Source of the DNA: Gnetum montanum
Taxonomy: Eukaryota > Streptophyta > Gnetopsida > Gnetales > Gnetaceae
Reading direction: 5' to 3'
Length of the DNA: 30,934 nt
Assembly: GCA_015680685.1 (NCBI GenBank)
Contig: MNCI01027290.1
Location: forward strand, 57,947-88,880
Under the pieces are notes generated by a model that had not been told where the DNA came from, made no database searches, and worked only from the letters and a program-made list of their open reading frames with translations. Below, in pieces: positions 21,305-30,934 of this stretch. Positions within the stretch are counted from its first letter, which is position 1. The number at the start of each line of letters is the position of its first letter. Both the position numbers and the translations under genes were made by a program.

Positions 21305-24300
21305 AGGATTTGACATTGGTTTTGTGTGCTCAATCCTGTTGTTTTTGTAGCTACTTGGCTTCCAACCGATCTTGCTCTCTATGCTCCTATTCCTCCTCCT
21401 CCTGGATGATGCTATTTTGTTCCTTCTATAAGATCACCTCTTTGAGATGCTTGTGGATCTCATCCTCAAGTGCAACCCTATTTTCGACCTTAGCAATCTC
21501 CCTTTGTCATATGGTCTCTCTAGCCATCTCCCGATTGCGTAACTCAAACTAAGACATTTGATGTTGGAACTCCTCTTCATGCACCTACCACTTAGCCTTC
21601 CAAAGGGCCCTCTCCTCCCCACAAGCACATTCAACTACCTCAGCCATATCACTCTCCTTAGCTTTAGCCAGCTATTGTACTTCATAACCAACTCATCTAG
21701 GGAAGGTGATCACCCAATGGCCACATCTGCACTTGAGGGCACAATCCCTGCACACACCTATGCAGGAAGCCTAAGCATATCAGACTTCTCATTCCCCTCC
21801 ACCTCCAACCCCACTCCCCAATACACATAGTCCCCAACCATTCCCCCCACCCTTGCCCCCATGACATGGCAAGGAAGGAACCCCAGTGCCCACAGAACTT
21901 GTGGTACAATAGCCACCAAAGTGCTAAAATAAGCCCTGAGTGCCTCCCACATTGCCCCCACCGCAGTGAGGCTAGAAAGAATCTTGGAATGTTGATAGCA
22001 TGCCCTAGCCATATCCATTTCAAGAACAAAAAATGTACCCCTTGTAATTTCCACATGTTTCTTGATTGAACGAAGAATCTCTCCACAAGCTCAATGACAT
22101 CCTGCATAGCTACGGCAGAGCTTTCTTGAGCACCTACCCACTTTTCGTTCTTGGTACAAGGCCAAGAAAGATATCCTCAACATCTTGCAGCCCCCTCCCC
22201 ATTGGGAGAATAACCTCCCCTCTAGTTGGAGTTCCCAGAAGCCATGCTAGTGCCTGCTTCATAAGCTCAATCTGTAAACCTTTGAATGTGGTGAAGTCCA
22301 TAGTCCAATTTCTAAAGAAAGAATTGTCAACAAGTTCTAGGTCTTCCACAAGCATGGGAGGAGGTATACCCATCCAAGCCTTTCCACCATTGCCCATAAC
22401 GACAGTTTCTCATGAAACGTCGTATGCGACAGCTCAAAAGTAGGAGTCACCCCAATAGTCACCAACACCTCCTGCCACAACCTCAAACTGTTAGCAACAA
22501 CTTGCACAAGTAGGGGAAGTTGCAAACCTTGAAAGATCTAATTGTTACGAGCCCACTAGATACTCCATAGTACAACCACTGCCTTGGGAGTCATTATTCA
22601 ATTTAAGTGGTAGTGGGATTGTGATAGCCTACCAAGTGGTAGTCACATATGGGTAGCACCAAATAAAATGATTCAATGTTTTAGGTCCCCTGTACAAAGT
22701 AGGCAAACATCATTAATATTTAACCTCCAACTCCTAAGCACAACCTGCATAGGAAGCGTAGCATGGCTCACTAGCTAGATAAAAGCCTTTATCTTTTCGA
22801 GAAGCCTACCTTTCCAAATCAGTCTCCAACCCTCAATCTTGGGGTTCTTATGCTTAATGATTTAGTGTGGTTGCTCCCCCAGCATCCCCCTCTGCTCCAC
22901 CTTATGAACATGGCTGCACAAAATTCTCCAAATGAGTGAGTCCTAGTCACCCGCCCCCATTTGTGGTATTTTTTATTCATTATCTGAATCCATTGGGCCA
23001 ATCTTTCTTCTGCATGCAACAATCAGTTAGTAAGCCATTGATACCCCATATCGATTGCATCAAAAAATTTAAGAACCGCAAAACCTCTGGCCTCCTTGGG
23101 CCTAGCCATAGAATCCCAACAAACAAGATGCATATGCTTACCCCCTTTACCCCATGAATAAATGAAATCCCTAGTTAATTGGTCCATGTTGAGGATGATG
23201 TATTTAGGAGGCGAAGCCATTAAAGTTGTAAATCTAGAAATGACCAAAAGGATAGACATAGATAGGACAATTCTTCCATTCTTGGTAAAAAAACATGATG
23301 TCCAATGTCCAATCCACTGTTGCAGCATCTGAACCAACTTCAACCAAGCTTTCTTCCTATGCCAAACAAAGATAGGCATGCCAAGGTAAAAATCATGATT
23401 TGTGTTGAGCAATATGCCCAACACCTGGGTAATTCTCTCCCTCGCACATCCATCAGTATTGATAAGGTGAAGTGCAGACTTCCCTTTGTCAAGTTGAATT
23501 TTGTTGCCATCATATCGAGTGCTATGTATACTGCAATTGCTTGCAACACAACAACTCGTGTAAACAAAATCATGTTGTTTGTGTAATGCTCTGCTAAACA
23601 ATCCACCCCCACAATTTAAATCCCTTTCACCCCTTCCCTTTTACAATACTCTTGCATGGTATCCATTGCCATGATAAAAAAATAAGGGGACAAAGGATCT
23701 CCTTGTTTGAAACCTCATTTAGGGGAGGAAAACCCCCAAATCTTCTTGTCGATGTTAAAGGAGTAAGCAGCTAAAGACTAAAGATGTATGTAAAGGTTAA
23801 CAAAAATAGGATGAAATCCCTTGCAAACATGATTTCTCTCAAGGCATCCTAGCTAACCGTGTCATAGGCTTTTGTAATATCTAACTTGAGACACATATTA
23901 GGGTACCTTGACAATTGAAGGGAGTGAAGAATTTCTTGCAATAGAATCACCTAGTCTTGAATGAATCGCCCCTTAACGAACCTAGCCTGATGCCTTCCCA
24001 CAAGCGTCGGCATGAGAGGAGATAACCGCCGCACCAACATCTTGGTAAACAACCTAAGCAAGGTATTACAAATGCCATTGAGATGGTTCTGTAGGGTTCG
24101 TCGTCTTGGGGATGAGCACAACCTTGGAACAGTTGATTTCGCAATGTACCTGATGCCATTAGAACATAAAATTGAAAGCATCCAACGTATTTTGCCCAAG
24201 CACATCCACAAACTCCCTAATGAATTCAATAGGCCATCCATTCAGCCCAGGAGCCTTATCGACCTTCAGAGTAGCCATGGTGGCCTCCAATTCAACCAAG

Positions 24301-25543
24301 GTGAAAGGTTCAAGCAGGTGATGATTATCTTCCATACCAAGCACTCTCTGCACAGGGACAGAAAGTGGCAAGGTGTCATGGCAACACCAAATGTTAGCCC
24401 AATAGGTTTGAAGTACCTAGGCAATTTTCTTGGGTTTGGATCAGAGTGGTCCTTTTGTGCACCAAGTGATGAATCTTCTTGGACTGGCCATTGGACTTTG
24501 CCATGACAAAGAAAAAATGAGTGGGTCTATCCCCATCCTTTAGTCATTTGGCCTAGGATTGTTGCTGCCAGTAGATAGCCTCCTCCTCTACTAACTCTTG
24601 AAGATCCTTAAGGATATCCCACTCATTCTCTTCAAGAGACTCCTTAAGCTCTTGGTGGGCTTGTATGTCAACGAATTTGTTTTGTAATGCCTCTCAATGG
24701 GTACGAAAAGCATACTTTTCCTCCTCCTTTGAGAAAATCTACCTTTTCAGTGGGTTGAGGCTGTACTTGAGAAAGTCTTGCAGCTCAAATCTTTGAGACC
24801 AATGGTCTTAGCTAGGGCTTGGAAAGATAAGACCTCTTGAAATAGAAAGGTGAGAAGGCAAGGTGTGTCATCCTATCAACTTGGCAAATTAGTGACTGAT
24901 GGTCTAAAGCCTGTCTTTCTTTTCCTAAAACTTGAATGTCATTATTCGTTAGGGTATGAGGACTAACTCAAACTTTGTCAATATGGGACAGAACATGATC
25001 CTTCCCCTGGTGCCTATTAATCCAAGTGAAGAGGTAGTCTTTTATCTCCATGTCCACTAGATCATGGGCATGTAGAAACTATATGAATTGACTTCATCCA
25101 ATGGGTTTAGTAACCTCCCCATTGGAATTCTCCCAAGCATGCAATCGTTGGTTGAAATCCCCAACCAAGATCCATTTTCATCTATCTAGAATCACCAAAG
25201 AAATCCGCCTAAGCTTAGCCAGTTGCTCCTCCCAAGATTAAGCTCCATAATAGTTGGTAAGCCAAAAGCTTGATGAAACCAACTAAATAGAGATACTCTA
25301 GGGAGAAGAATTCACAAAATCAAAGGACAGCTTGGAAAGAATAGCCAAACCCCTAACCCGACAACAACTAGGGATAAATTATGTCTGCCACCCATCCCAT
25401 TGTAGCACTTGCAATTCTTTGTACTACAAATTTTTCTCTTGCAAAAAAATGACATTGTAGTCTTCCCTATGCACAATATCCTTTAGGGAATTTTTTTTAT
25501 AGGGTGTACCTTGACCCCTACAGTTCCATGTCATGATTTTCAT
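21305..25543 (-). pseudogene. LINE-2 ORF2: endonuclease, reverse transcriptase, zinc finger, coiled-coil extension
   Basis: The ATG at 25543 opens with MKIMTWNCRGQGTPY, the endonuclease start; here the residue is a Gln codon where LINE-1 has TAG. RT pieces appear at 24371-23950 (LLEPFTLVELEATMATL, KAPGLNGWPIEF, LLRLFTKMLVRRLSPL, ARFVKGRFIQD) and 23601-23023 (GKSALHLINTDG, YLGMPIFVWHRKK, WGKGGKHMHLVCWD). The zinc finger is split by a frameshift near 22690 (CLLCTGDLK then TLNHFIWCYPYV). The C-terminal extension follows: VERFFVQSRNMWKLQGVHF (about 22080-22020) and a coiled coil (about 21645-21310) with EERALWKAKW, matching EERYLWEVKW of LINE-1. Stops in the coiled coil are six TAG and two TGA by my count. 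This copy is non-functional. Confidence 0.8.
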
Positions 25544-25549
25544 GGTCTA

Positions 25550-25905
25550 CTAGTAGGCCTTTTTCAAGGTTTTTTGAATGCCCAAATCAATTTCCAGTTG
25601 TGTCTTCTTATTGTGAGCAAGTGGGGCTAGCAGCCTATCAATTTTCCCAGAGTTCGGCAAGACTGGGAACTTGCTAGGAGAATCCACTACCATCCCTGGA
25701 ACCTCCACAATATGTGGCATCAAGGAACCACACACCATAGATACCCAATCCCCTAGCGAGGGTAGATCCAATCAGTCAAACCCATGAATTTCTACCCCTA
25801 GCCCCTCTTGACCAACAGGAGCATTAGCCTTCAGAGTGGCGGGGAAGCCAACTTGCAGACCAAACCCCTCCACACCCCCACCTTTTGACTGGATGGACCA
25901 AACAT
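25550..25905 (-). pseudogene. LINE-2 ORF1, C-terminal fragment
   Basis: Only the last part of ORF1 remains. The frame 25771-25550 reads DLPSLGDWVSMVCGS ... NKKTQLEIDLGIQKTLKKAY and stops at TAG 25552-25550, nine bases before the ORF2 start. The same frame continues upstream past one TGA stop to about 25900, so the fragment extends to the truncation point. LINE-1 has DLPLLIDWVGVVWGS ... KKMQVEIDLGLQPILREVY at the same place. The DUF4283-like domain and knuckle are missing because of the truncation. Confidence 0.75.
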
Positions 25906-25910
25906 TGCTA

Positions 25911-26446
25911 GGTTGTTAAACGCTAACCATTTCTGAGTAACCAAGTGTTACCCATATGTTCGAAGGGGTTATGGTTGTGTATTTTAATTAACTACCTAAT
26001 TAATCAAAATTAATTATTGAATGCATAACGTTAAATGTGAATTGCATGAAATCACAATGTATAAATGCATAAAGAAAGAAAGTCTCAAGTGCTGCAACGA
26101 TGAATCAAAGAGCTCATCTTTATTGCCAACACAATAATGTGTTCAGGTACATCAATGCTTGAATAAAGATCTGATTACACTTAGACTTCTTGTTATGGAC
26201 ACTTGGAAAATATTCTAACTCTCGAATGAACAAACTGCAAGAATTTCCCTACTTGATTGAAAAAAATCTCCCCTGAATCATGTGCCCAAGGGTTGTATTT
26301 ATAGGCCCATGAGTACCTCACAATATCGCATGTCTGATATCACATCTTAGCTGCGATATCACATACTCGATATTATGTATCCAATATCACGGCCACCTCG
26401 ATATTGAATACCTGATATCGAGGCTCATGTAAAACACGATTCATCA
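25911..26446 (-). repeat. 3' LTR of element B, truncated
   Basis: On the minus strand it starts TGATGAATCG at 26446, directly after the polypurine tract. It matches the LTR of element A in order: palindrome cluster (26320-26425), TATA box (26296-26303), the shared words 'gaataaagatc' and 'tggaaaatattcta' on the plus strand, and 'aaacgcta' near 25917. Compared with the 799-bp LTR of element A it lacks about the last 335 bases (R/U5 side). The break coincides with the 5' end of LINE-2. Confidence 0.82.
26296..26303 (-). promoter_or_regulatory. LTR TATA box (element B)
   Basis: TATAAATA on the minus strand, at the same relative place as the TATA box at 4144-4151 in the LTR of element A. Confidence 0.6.
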
Positions 26447-26456
26447 TACCCCCATG
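26447..26456 (-). promoter_or_regulatory. Polypurine tract of element B
   Basis: The minus strand reads CATGGGGGTA immediately before the LTR start TGATG. A short G-rich purine run abutting the LTR is the expected primer site for plus-strand DNA synthesis. Just upstream is CTCGAGGACAAGTTTTCATT; a TCGAGGACGA-like segment before the PPT is familiar from plant Ty3/gypsy elements. The tract is weak (five G interrupted at both ends). Confidence 0.65.
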
Positions 26457-28520
26457 ACTGAATGAAAACTTGTCCTCGAGTATAGAAGAAGAGGAACAAG
26501 TCCCTTACAAAATATATTAGAAGGTATGGAATGTTTGACTGACATGCAAAGTGACACAAAGGAAACAGAGAAATACAGAAGTGCCTGAGCATACATCATT
26601 AGAATTATGTACAAAATTGGGTGTTCATGATAATAGGAAAGAACACCCTCAAATCCAATGGAAATCCAACCCCTCTTGGCAATAGAAAAATGAGGGAGAG
26701 GTAGAAGAGATCCAGTGGTCATGAACAATCTCCCATGAGTGATATTGCTGCATCATCCTTGGTGAAGATAGTCTCCCTTCTAGTCCATGCTTCCCATTGC
26801 AATCACAACAAAATCAAGGATTAGTATATAAAGTGTAACACATAGTGGTTGAATGCCTTATCTCATCAGTGATCATACCTAGCTAAGTTGTGTTTGTGGT
26901 AGATTGGTTGCTTGATAATGTTAATGGTAAGACTAAAAAATAGGTTAGGTAAGAGAAGCGGTCCATAAAATTTAGAAAAAGCTTAATACAAGGAATGCTA
27001 AAAAGAGGGTATAGAAATTCACAACAATAAGAAGAAAGAATTCACTAAAAATAGCTGTGAAGATGTGCATAATTGGATGGCATTGATGGGGTAAATAAAA
27101 ATAATTTGATTGTAAAAATGTCTAAGGTTAAAGAACTTAACTTAAACAAACCAAAAGATATGCAAGTGGGTCCTCCCTAAAGTAGGCACAAGCCTTTTAT
27201 GCCCTTGCATAACTTCAAACCAAGGAGTTTTTGGGCTTCGTGGATGATTAATGGTTATGGAAGGTTAACTACAAAAACCCAGACGTAACTGACTAAGAAT
27301 CTTAACACATCAAACTAGAACATAGAATCAAAACATGAAATCAATAGTGAGATGAGACATGAAAAGCATAGATTGATGAGAGAGAGAATGGAATGAAGTT
27401 CCTAATTATGATCATATGAAGTCCCTTGTGGAGTTTGTGATTAAATGACTCGATAGGATCTATCCTTTGTTTAGACCAAAACCAACCACTTTTAGTGACT
27501 TTGCATCGACATTCTAAGATTAGTCCATCCCTTGAGACACAAGAATGCTCCCACAAAACAACCACCATTCCAAATTGGAGAAGTAGGAAGTGAAAAAGGG
27601 CCTTAGTTAGAGGAGATAAGACAAGTTTCATAACTAGTGCTTATAGCCCTTTTATTTGGTCTAAGGGGTGTGCTTTGGATTCCCATATATATATATTTGA
27701 ATGAGAACCACACCATGCAATGAACCATGTGTTTTCACATTTATTTTGTCCAAGGGGTGTGCTTTGAATCCTCATCTTTTTTTTATCTTCTTGTTTTTTT
27801 TTTGATGAGGGCCACGCCATGTAAGGACTTATTTGACTTCCTGTTATGAAATCACATGGAATGGTAAGAAGTTCACAAGAATACTCCTGCACACAAGAAA
27901 ATGGAAAAGCACGAAGAATACCACATCCCCTTAAAGCCACACCCTGTTCTAACCTTTGAATCCTTCCCAATTCTAGAAACTACACAAGTCACAAATTTAT
28001 TAAGGTTATATTAATGAAAAAGGCATTGCATGTTTCCAAAACAAGGAAAACCATAGAGTGTGGATGGGTGGATGATGTGGCTCACTACCTATTACATGAA
28101 AAGAAACCATGTCCTAGTTGTCAGTAATGACATTCAAAGTTAGAAACTAGACATCAACAATCAAATCATAAATGATACATACCACCACTGAGTAGCACAT
28201 TAGCATCGTACTTGGCACCTTATTAGCAAAAAGAGTAGAGAATTACACCAAACATAAGAAAATATAAAAGAAAGTAAAAGATATTCAAGAAATATTAAAT
28301 ATACTAACGATGGTGTAAAACAAAAACTTAGAAAAGATCAATAACCTAAAAAACAAAAAGATGTAAAATAAAGAATATGAAAAATAGAAAACCAAAAATG
28401 TGTAAAACAAAAAGTTGAAAGACTAAGGAGCCACTTAAAGTGTTAGTATGGATGGCCATCTTTCCCACGACTAAGTTGGAAGGAGGAGATCCAAAAGATT
28501 AAGCGTGGTTGTCCATCTTG
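26457..28520 (-). other. Non-coding 3' region of element B between integrase and LTR
   Basis: Two kilobases carry no recognisable protein; the open frames at 26444-26728, 27341-27631 and 27641-27970 are short and have no family resemblance. I see no env-like or antisense ORF signature. A direct repeat with 89-base spacing occurs at 27663 and 27752 ('aaggggtgtgctttg', followed in each copy by 'gag..ccac.ccatg'). Long post-pol spacers are usual in Athila/Tat elements. Confidence 0.6.
27657..27830. repeat. Short tandem direct repeat, period 89
   Basis: Both units contain 'aaggggtgtgctttg', then an AT-rich low-complexity core (a TA run in the first, T runs in the second), then 'ccacaccatg' or 'ccacgccatg'. 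It lies in the 3' spacer of element B. Confidence 0.7.
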
Positions 28521-30934
28521 CTAAGTGTCTATTGAGTTGGTTGGCTTGGGCTCATGGAAAGGTTTCAGTTGTTGGATGTTGACTAATTGCTTCTTGTTTG
28601 GGTTATCAGGTTTATATATGATCATGGCCCTAGATGGAACAATCTCTTCAATAATGTAAGGTCCTTCCCACAACGTTTGAAACTTGGTTTGTTGAGGCAC
28701 GTGTGCAAGATTCTAGTACAGAACCTTATCTCTTGGTTGAAACTTGACTTTTCTTATTTTGAGGTCATGGTGTTTTTTGTTGAATACCTTATGCACTTTA
28801 TTGGATGATAGGGCCATTAATCGAGTTTCATCTAGCAAGTTGAGATTCATTAATCTTTCCTTTTGTGCTAGACTTAGATCCATGTCAAGGTCATAGGCTG
28901 TAGAGAGTGTTTGGAGCTTAGATTGAATGGGCAATGTTAGTAGTTTTCTGTACACAAGCTCATAGGGAGAATAACCTATGGGAAGCTTTCATGTGGAGTG
29001 ATAGGCCCGAAGGGCATCATTTAATTTGGTGCTCTAGTTCCTTCAGTACTTGCTAATAGTGCATGTTATAATTTTTGTAATTTCCCGATTAGTGACTTCA
29101 GCTTCACCATTAGCTTGAGGGTGATAAGGTGTTGTGAGTTTGTGCTCAACCCCCAAGTGCTGCATAAGTTTTTGGAAAGTGGCACTTGTGAAATGAGTTC
29201 CATTATTAGAAATTAATGCATGAGGCATACCAAACATGTTTATGATGTCCTATTATACAAATCGAGTAGTAGTAGTGGATGTACAGTCAGTGATAGCTGT
29301 TGCTTTTGCCCACTTAGTGCAATAGTCAACCGCGACTATTATATACGCCTTTCCATTTGACATAGGTGTGATGGGATCCATAAAGTCAATGCCCCAAATA
29401 TTGAATGACTCGAGAGGTTGAATCCATTGCTATGGACCCTCCATTTGAGCTATCATTCCACCATCTCTCAAACAACGATCACAAGCGTGAATGAACTAAT
29501 GTGCATCCATGAAGATTGTTGGCTAGCAATATCTTACCAAGAAGATTTTTATGGCCATGTGTCTCCCAACATAATGGCCCCCACAAGGGCCTTGGTGAGC
29601 ATCCTAGAGAATGCATAGTTGATCCATGTCAGGGACACACCAGCGTACTAGGCCATCAGGACATACTTTGTAAAGGTTTCCATTGATTTCCATGAAATGC
29701 TTAACTTGGTGAAGAAACTATTGTTTCTTCCAGGTGTCCAGCTCTTGTGGTAGTTCTTGCTTGAGCAGATAAGTAAGAATGGTGTCATACCATCTTGGTT
29801 CATTGGGAATTTGTGCATTAATAGCCCCTGCAAAGAGATATTCATCAAGAAATTAATTAGATACGGAGCTCTCTTTCTCCTTGTCATCCCATTTTAGCCA
29901 TGATAAGTGCTTAACAACCACATTTTTTACAGGTTTTCAATCTACCATTGTGAGATCAAACTTTTGCAAAATCACCAGCCACCATATGACATAGGGGCTT
30001 ACTATTGGTTTATTCATTAAAAACTGGATGGAACTATGATCTATGTCCATGAACACTTTATAACCAATCACATAGTGCTTGAACATTTCTAAGGAAAACA
30101 CCACCACCATCAACTCTTTTTCTATAGTTGTGTAGTTTAGCTATGCACCTGTGGTACTTTGGCTTGCATAGTGAATGTAATATGGATGTCTTTGATCATT
30201 CATCTATGTAAGCACTACCCCCAAAGTATAATTTGATGCATCATTCATCACATGAAATGGCATGGACCAATCAGGTGCTTGTAGAATTGGGGTCTCAACA
30301 AGCTTCTACTTCAGTTGTTGAAATGTTGTTTCACATGCAGGGATCCAAACAAATGGTGCATCTTTCTTTGTTAATTTAACCAACGTCTTGACAATTTTGG
30401 AAAAGTTCTCGATAAAGCACCGGTAGTAGCCAGTATGATCAAGGAATGACCACACTTCTTTAACTATTTCTGGTTGATGGTTTATTCTTTGGATGACCCT
30501 TATCTTTTCAGGGTCCGCCTTGATACTTTCTTTTGAGATATGGTGCCTTAAGACTATGCCTTCCTTGACCATAAGATGGCTCTTTTGCCAATTGAGCCAG
30601 AGGTTTGTTTCGACACATCTTCTCAATACTTGCTCAAGGTGGTCTAGGGCTTGCTTGAACGTAGCTTCATAAGTAGAAAAGTCATCCATGAAGACTTCTA
30701 CCCCACCACCAATTTGTTGTTGGAAAATGCTAAGGACTAATTTTTGAATTGTAGCTGTTGATGCATAAATTTTGGTCATGCCAACACCGGAAAAACTCGT
30801 TTGAGGAGACAATTGCCTAGGGCACCTCCCGTATGGGTACGGAAACCCGGGAATAGTCTCAGCTGGAGAGAGCCATGTGACCAAGTGATAGAGAGAGAGA
30901 GAGAATACATAGAGAGAAATAAAGCATGAAAAGA
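28520..30934 (-). pseudogene. pol: pol of element B: reverse transcriptase, RNase H, integrase (partial)
   Basis: One frame can be followed from 30884 to about 28520, broken mainly by in-frame stops. RT (30884-30306) has the catalytic FMDDF box and continues off the right edge. RNase H ends at about 30060-29910 with DHSSIQFLMNKP and KHLSWL. Integrase follows: zinc-binding H and C residues (AHQGPCGGH and CDRC, about 29610-29470), core Asp in [16 protein letters not shown] where the second catalytic Asp is normally found in SDNGTHF, Glu in QANGEAEVTNREI, and a GPY-type C-terminal segment WEGPYIIEEI (about 28670). No chromodomain follows. Stops include TAG at the expected YCW (29525), after AH and after EGP, plus a few TGA and TAA. 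The Asp to Asn change and the stops make it inactive. Confidence 0.88.

Larger units (their letters stand above)
20661..25910 (-). mobile_element. LINE-2: second L1-type element, 5' truncated
   Basis: This element lies on the minus strand, tail to tail with LINE-1. The same order is seen: ORF1 tail, ORF2 endonuclease start (25543), RT, zinc finger, coiled-coil extension, and a 3' UTR ending in the minus-strand words 'ggatttattaatttg' near 20661. The 5' side stops inside ORF1 at about 25905, where LTR sequence of element B begins, the usual form of a 5'-truncated LINE. Proteins are related to those of LINE-1 but clearly diverged, so it is another member of the lineage and not an inverted copy. 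A possible target-site duplication is ggttatcaaa (about 20655) and ggttgttaaa (about 25911), 8 of 10 identical. Confidence 0.82.
25911..30934 (-). mobile_element. Ty3/gypsy retrotransposon B (Athila/Tat-like), 3' part
   Basis: On the minus strand pol runs in from the right edge (RT, RNase H, integrase), followed by about 2 kb of non-coding DNA, a polypurine tract and the 3' LTR, which is cut at 25911 by LINE-2. The RT box FMDDF, the run SFLDHTGYYRCFIENFSKI, and the absence of a chromodomain after integrase point to the Athila/Tat group rather than chromoviruses. It has the same orientation and a related LTR to element A, but its internal region lies on the opposite side of its LTR, so it is a separate insertion. 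gag and the 5' LTR lie beyond the window. Confidence 0.88.

Noticed and set aside
27641-27970. Possible env-like or extra ORF downstream of integrase
   Set aside because: It is only about 110 codons, it spans the 89-base direct repeat and AT runs, and it shows no signal peptide, transmembrane pattern or family motif.
1-30934. Elements A and B as the two ends of one large element, with everything between as its interior
   Set aside because: Both are on the minus strand, but gag and PR of A lie left of its LTR while pol of B lies right of its LTR. Their internal regions point away from the middle, and the LTRs are too diverged.

Overview
The window looks like repeat-rich nuclear DNA from a seed plant with a large genome, plausibly a gymnosperm, although the species cannot be fixed from sequence alone. 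Supporting signs are a gene fragment split by GT..AG introns in AT-rich DNA, Athila/Tat-type Ty3/gypsy retrotransposons with an 18-nt primer-binding site resembling plant tRNA-Asp, and plant L1-type LINEs carrying a DUF4283-like ORF1. Nothing looks bacterial or organellar: there is no operon, CRISPR array, rRNA or tRNA gene.

Layout from left to right. (1) 1-4234, minus strand: the 5' part of a decayed Ty3/gypsy element (element A). It shows pol protease at the window edge, then gag, the primer-binding site, and a complete 799-bp 5' LTR bounded by TGATG/CATCA. (2) 4235-13808: AT-rich non-TE DNA. It holds four exons on the plus strand (5245-7184) that I read as the N-terminal GST_C-like part of an Arc1p/AIMP1-like tRNA-binding cofactor, and a diverged 609-bp-offset duplication at about 8700-9740. 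(3) 13809-20460, plus strand: a near full-length but decayed L1-type LINE (LINE-1). ORF1 overlaps ORF2 by ATGA, and ORF2 has endonuclease, RT and a zinc-finger region followed by an unusual coiled-coil extension. (4) 20461-20660: a short spacer with a 24-bp tandem repeat and one ambiguous base. (5) 20661-25910, minus strand: a second, 5'-truncated LINE of the same lineage (LINE-2), tail to tail with LINE-1 and carrying the same extension. (6) 25911-30934, minus strand: the 3' part of a second Ty3/gypsy element of the same broad family (element B). It shows a truncated 3' LTR, a polypurine tract, about 2 kb of non-coding 3' DNA, and pol (integrase, RNase H, RT) running off the right edge.

The host gene fragment is the only candidate for a functional protein. 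Its recognised exons lack the C-terminal OB-fold tRNA-binding domain, so either the rest lies beyond the mobile elements, which would make them passengers in a giant intron, or the gene is broken.

The mobile elements are all dead. Their reading frames are nevertheless followable over kilobases, and most frame-breaking stops are TAG. That fits deamination of methylated CAG/CTG sites in silenced plant chromatin. The most novel-looking feature is the conserved C-terminal extension of the LINE ORF2, seen in two divergent copies on opposite strands.
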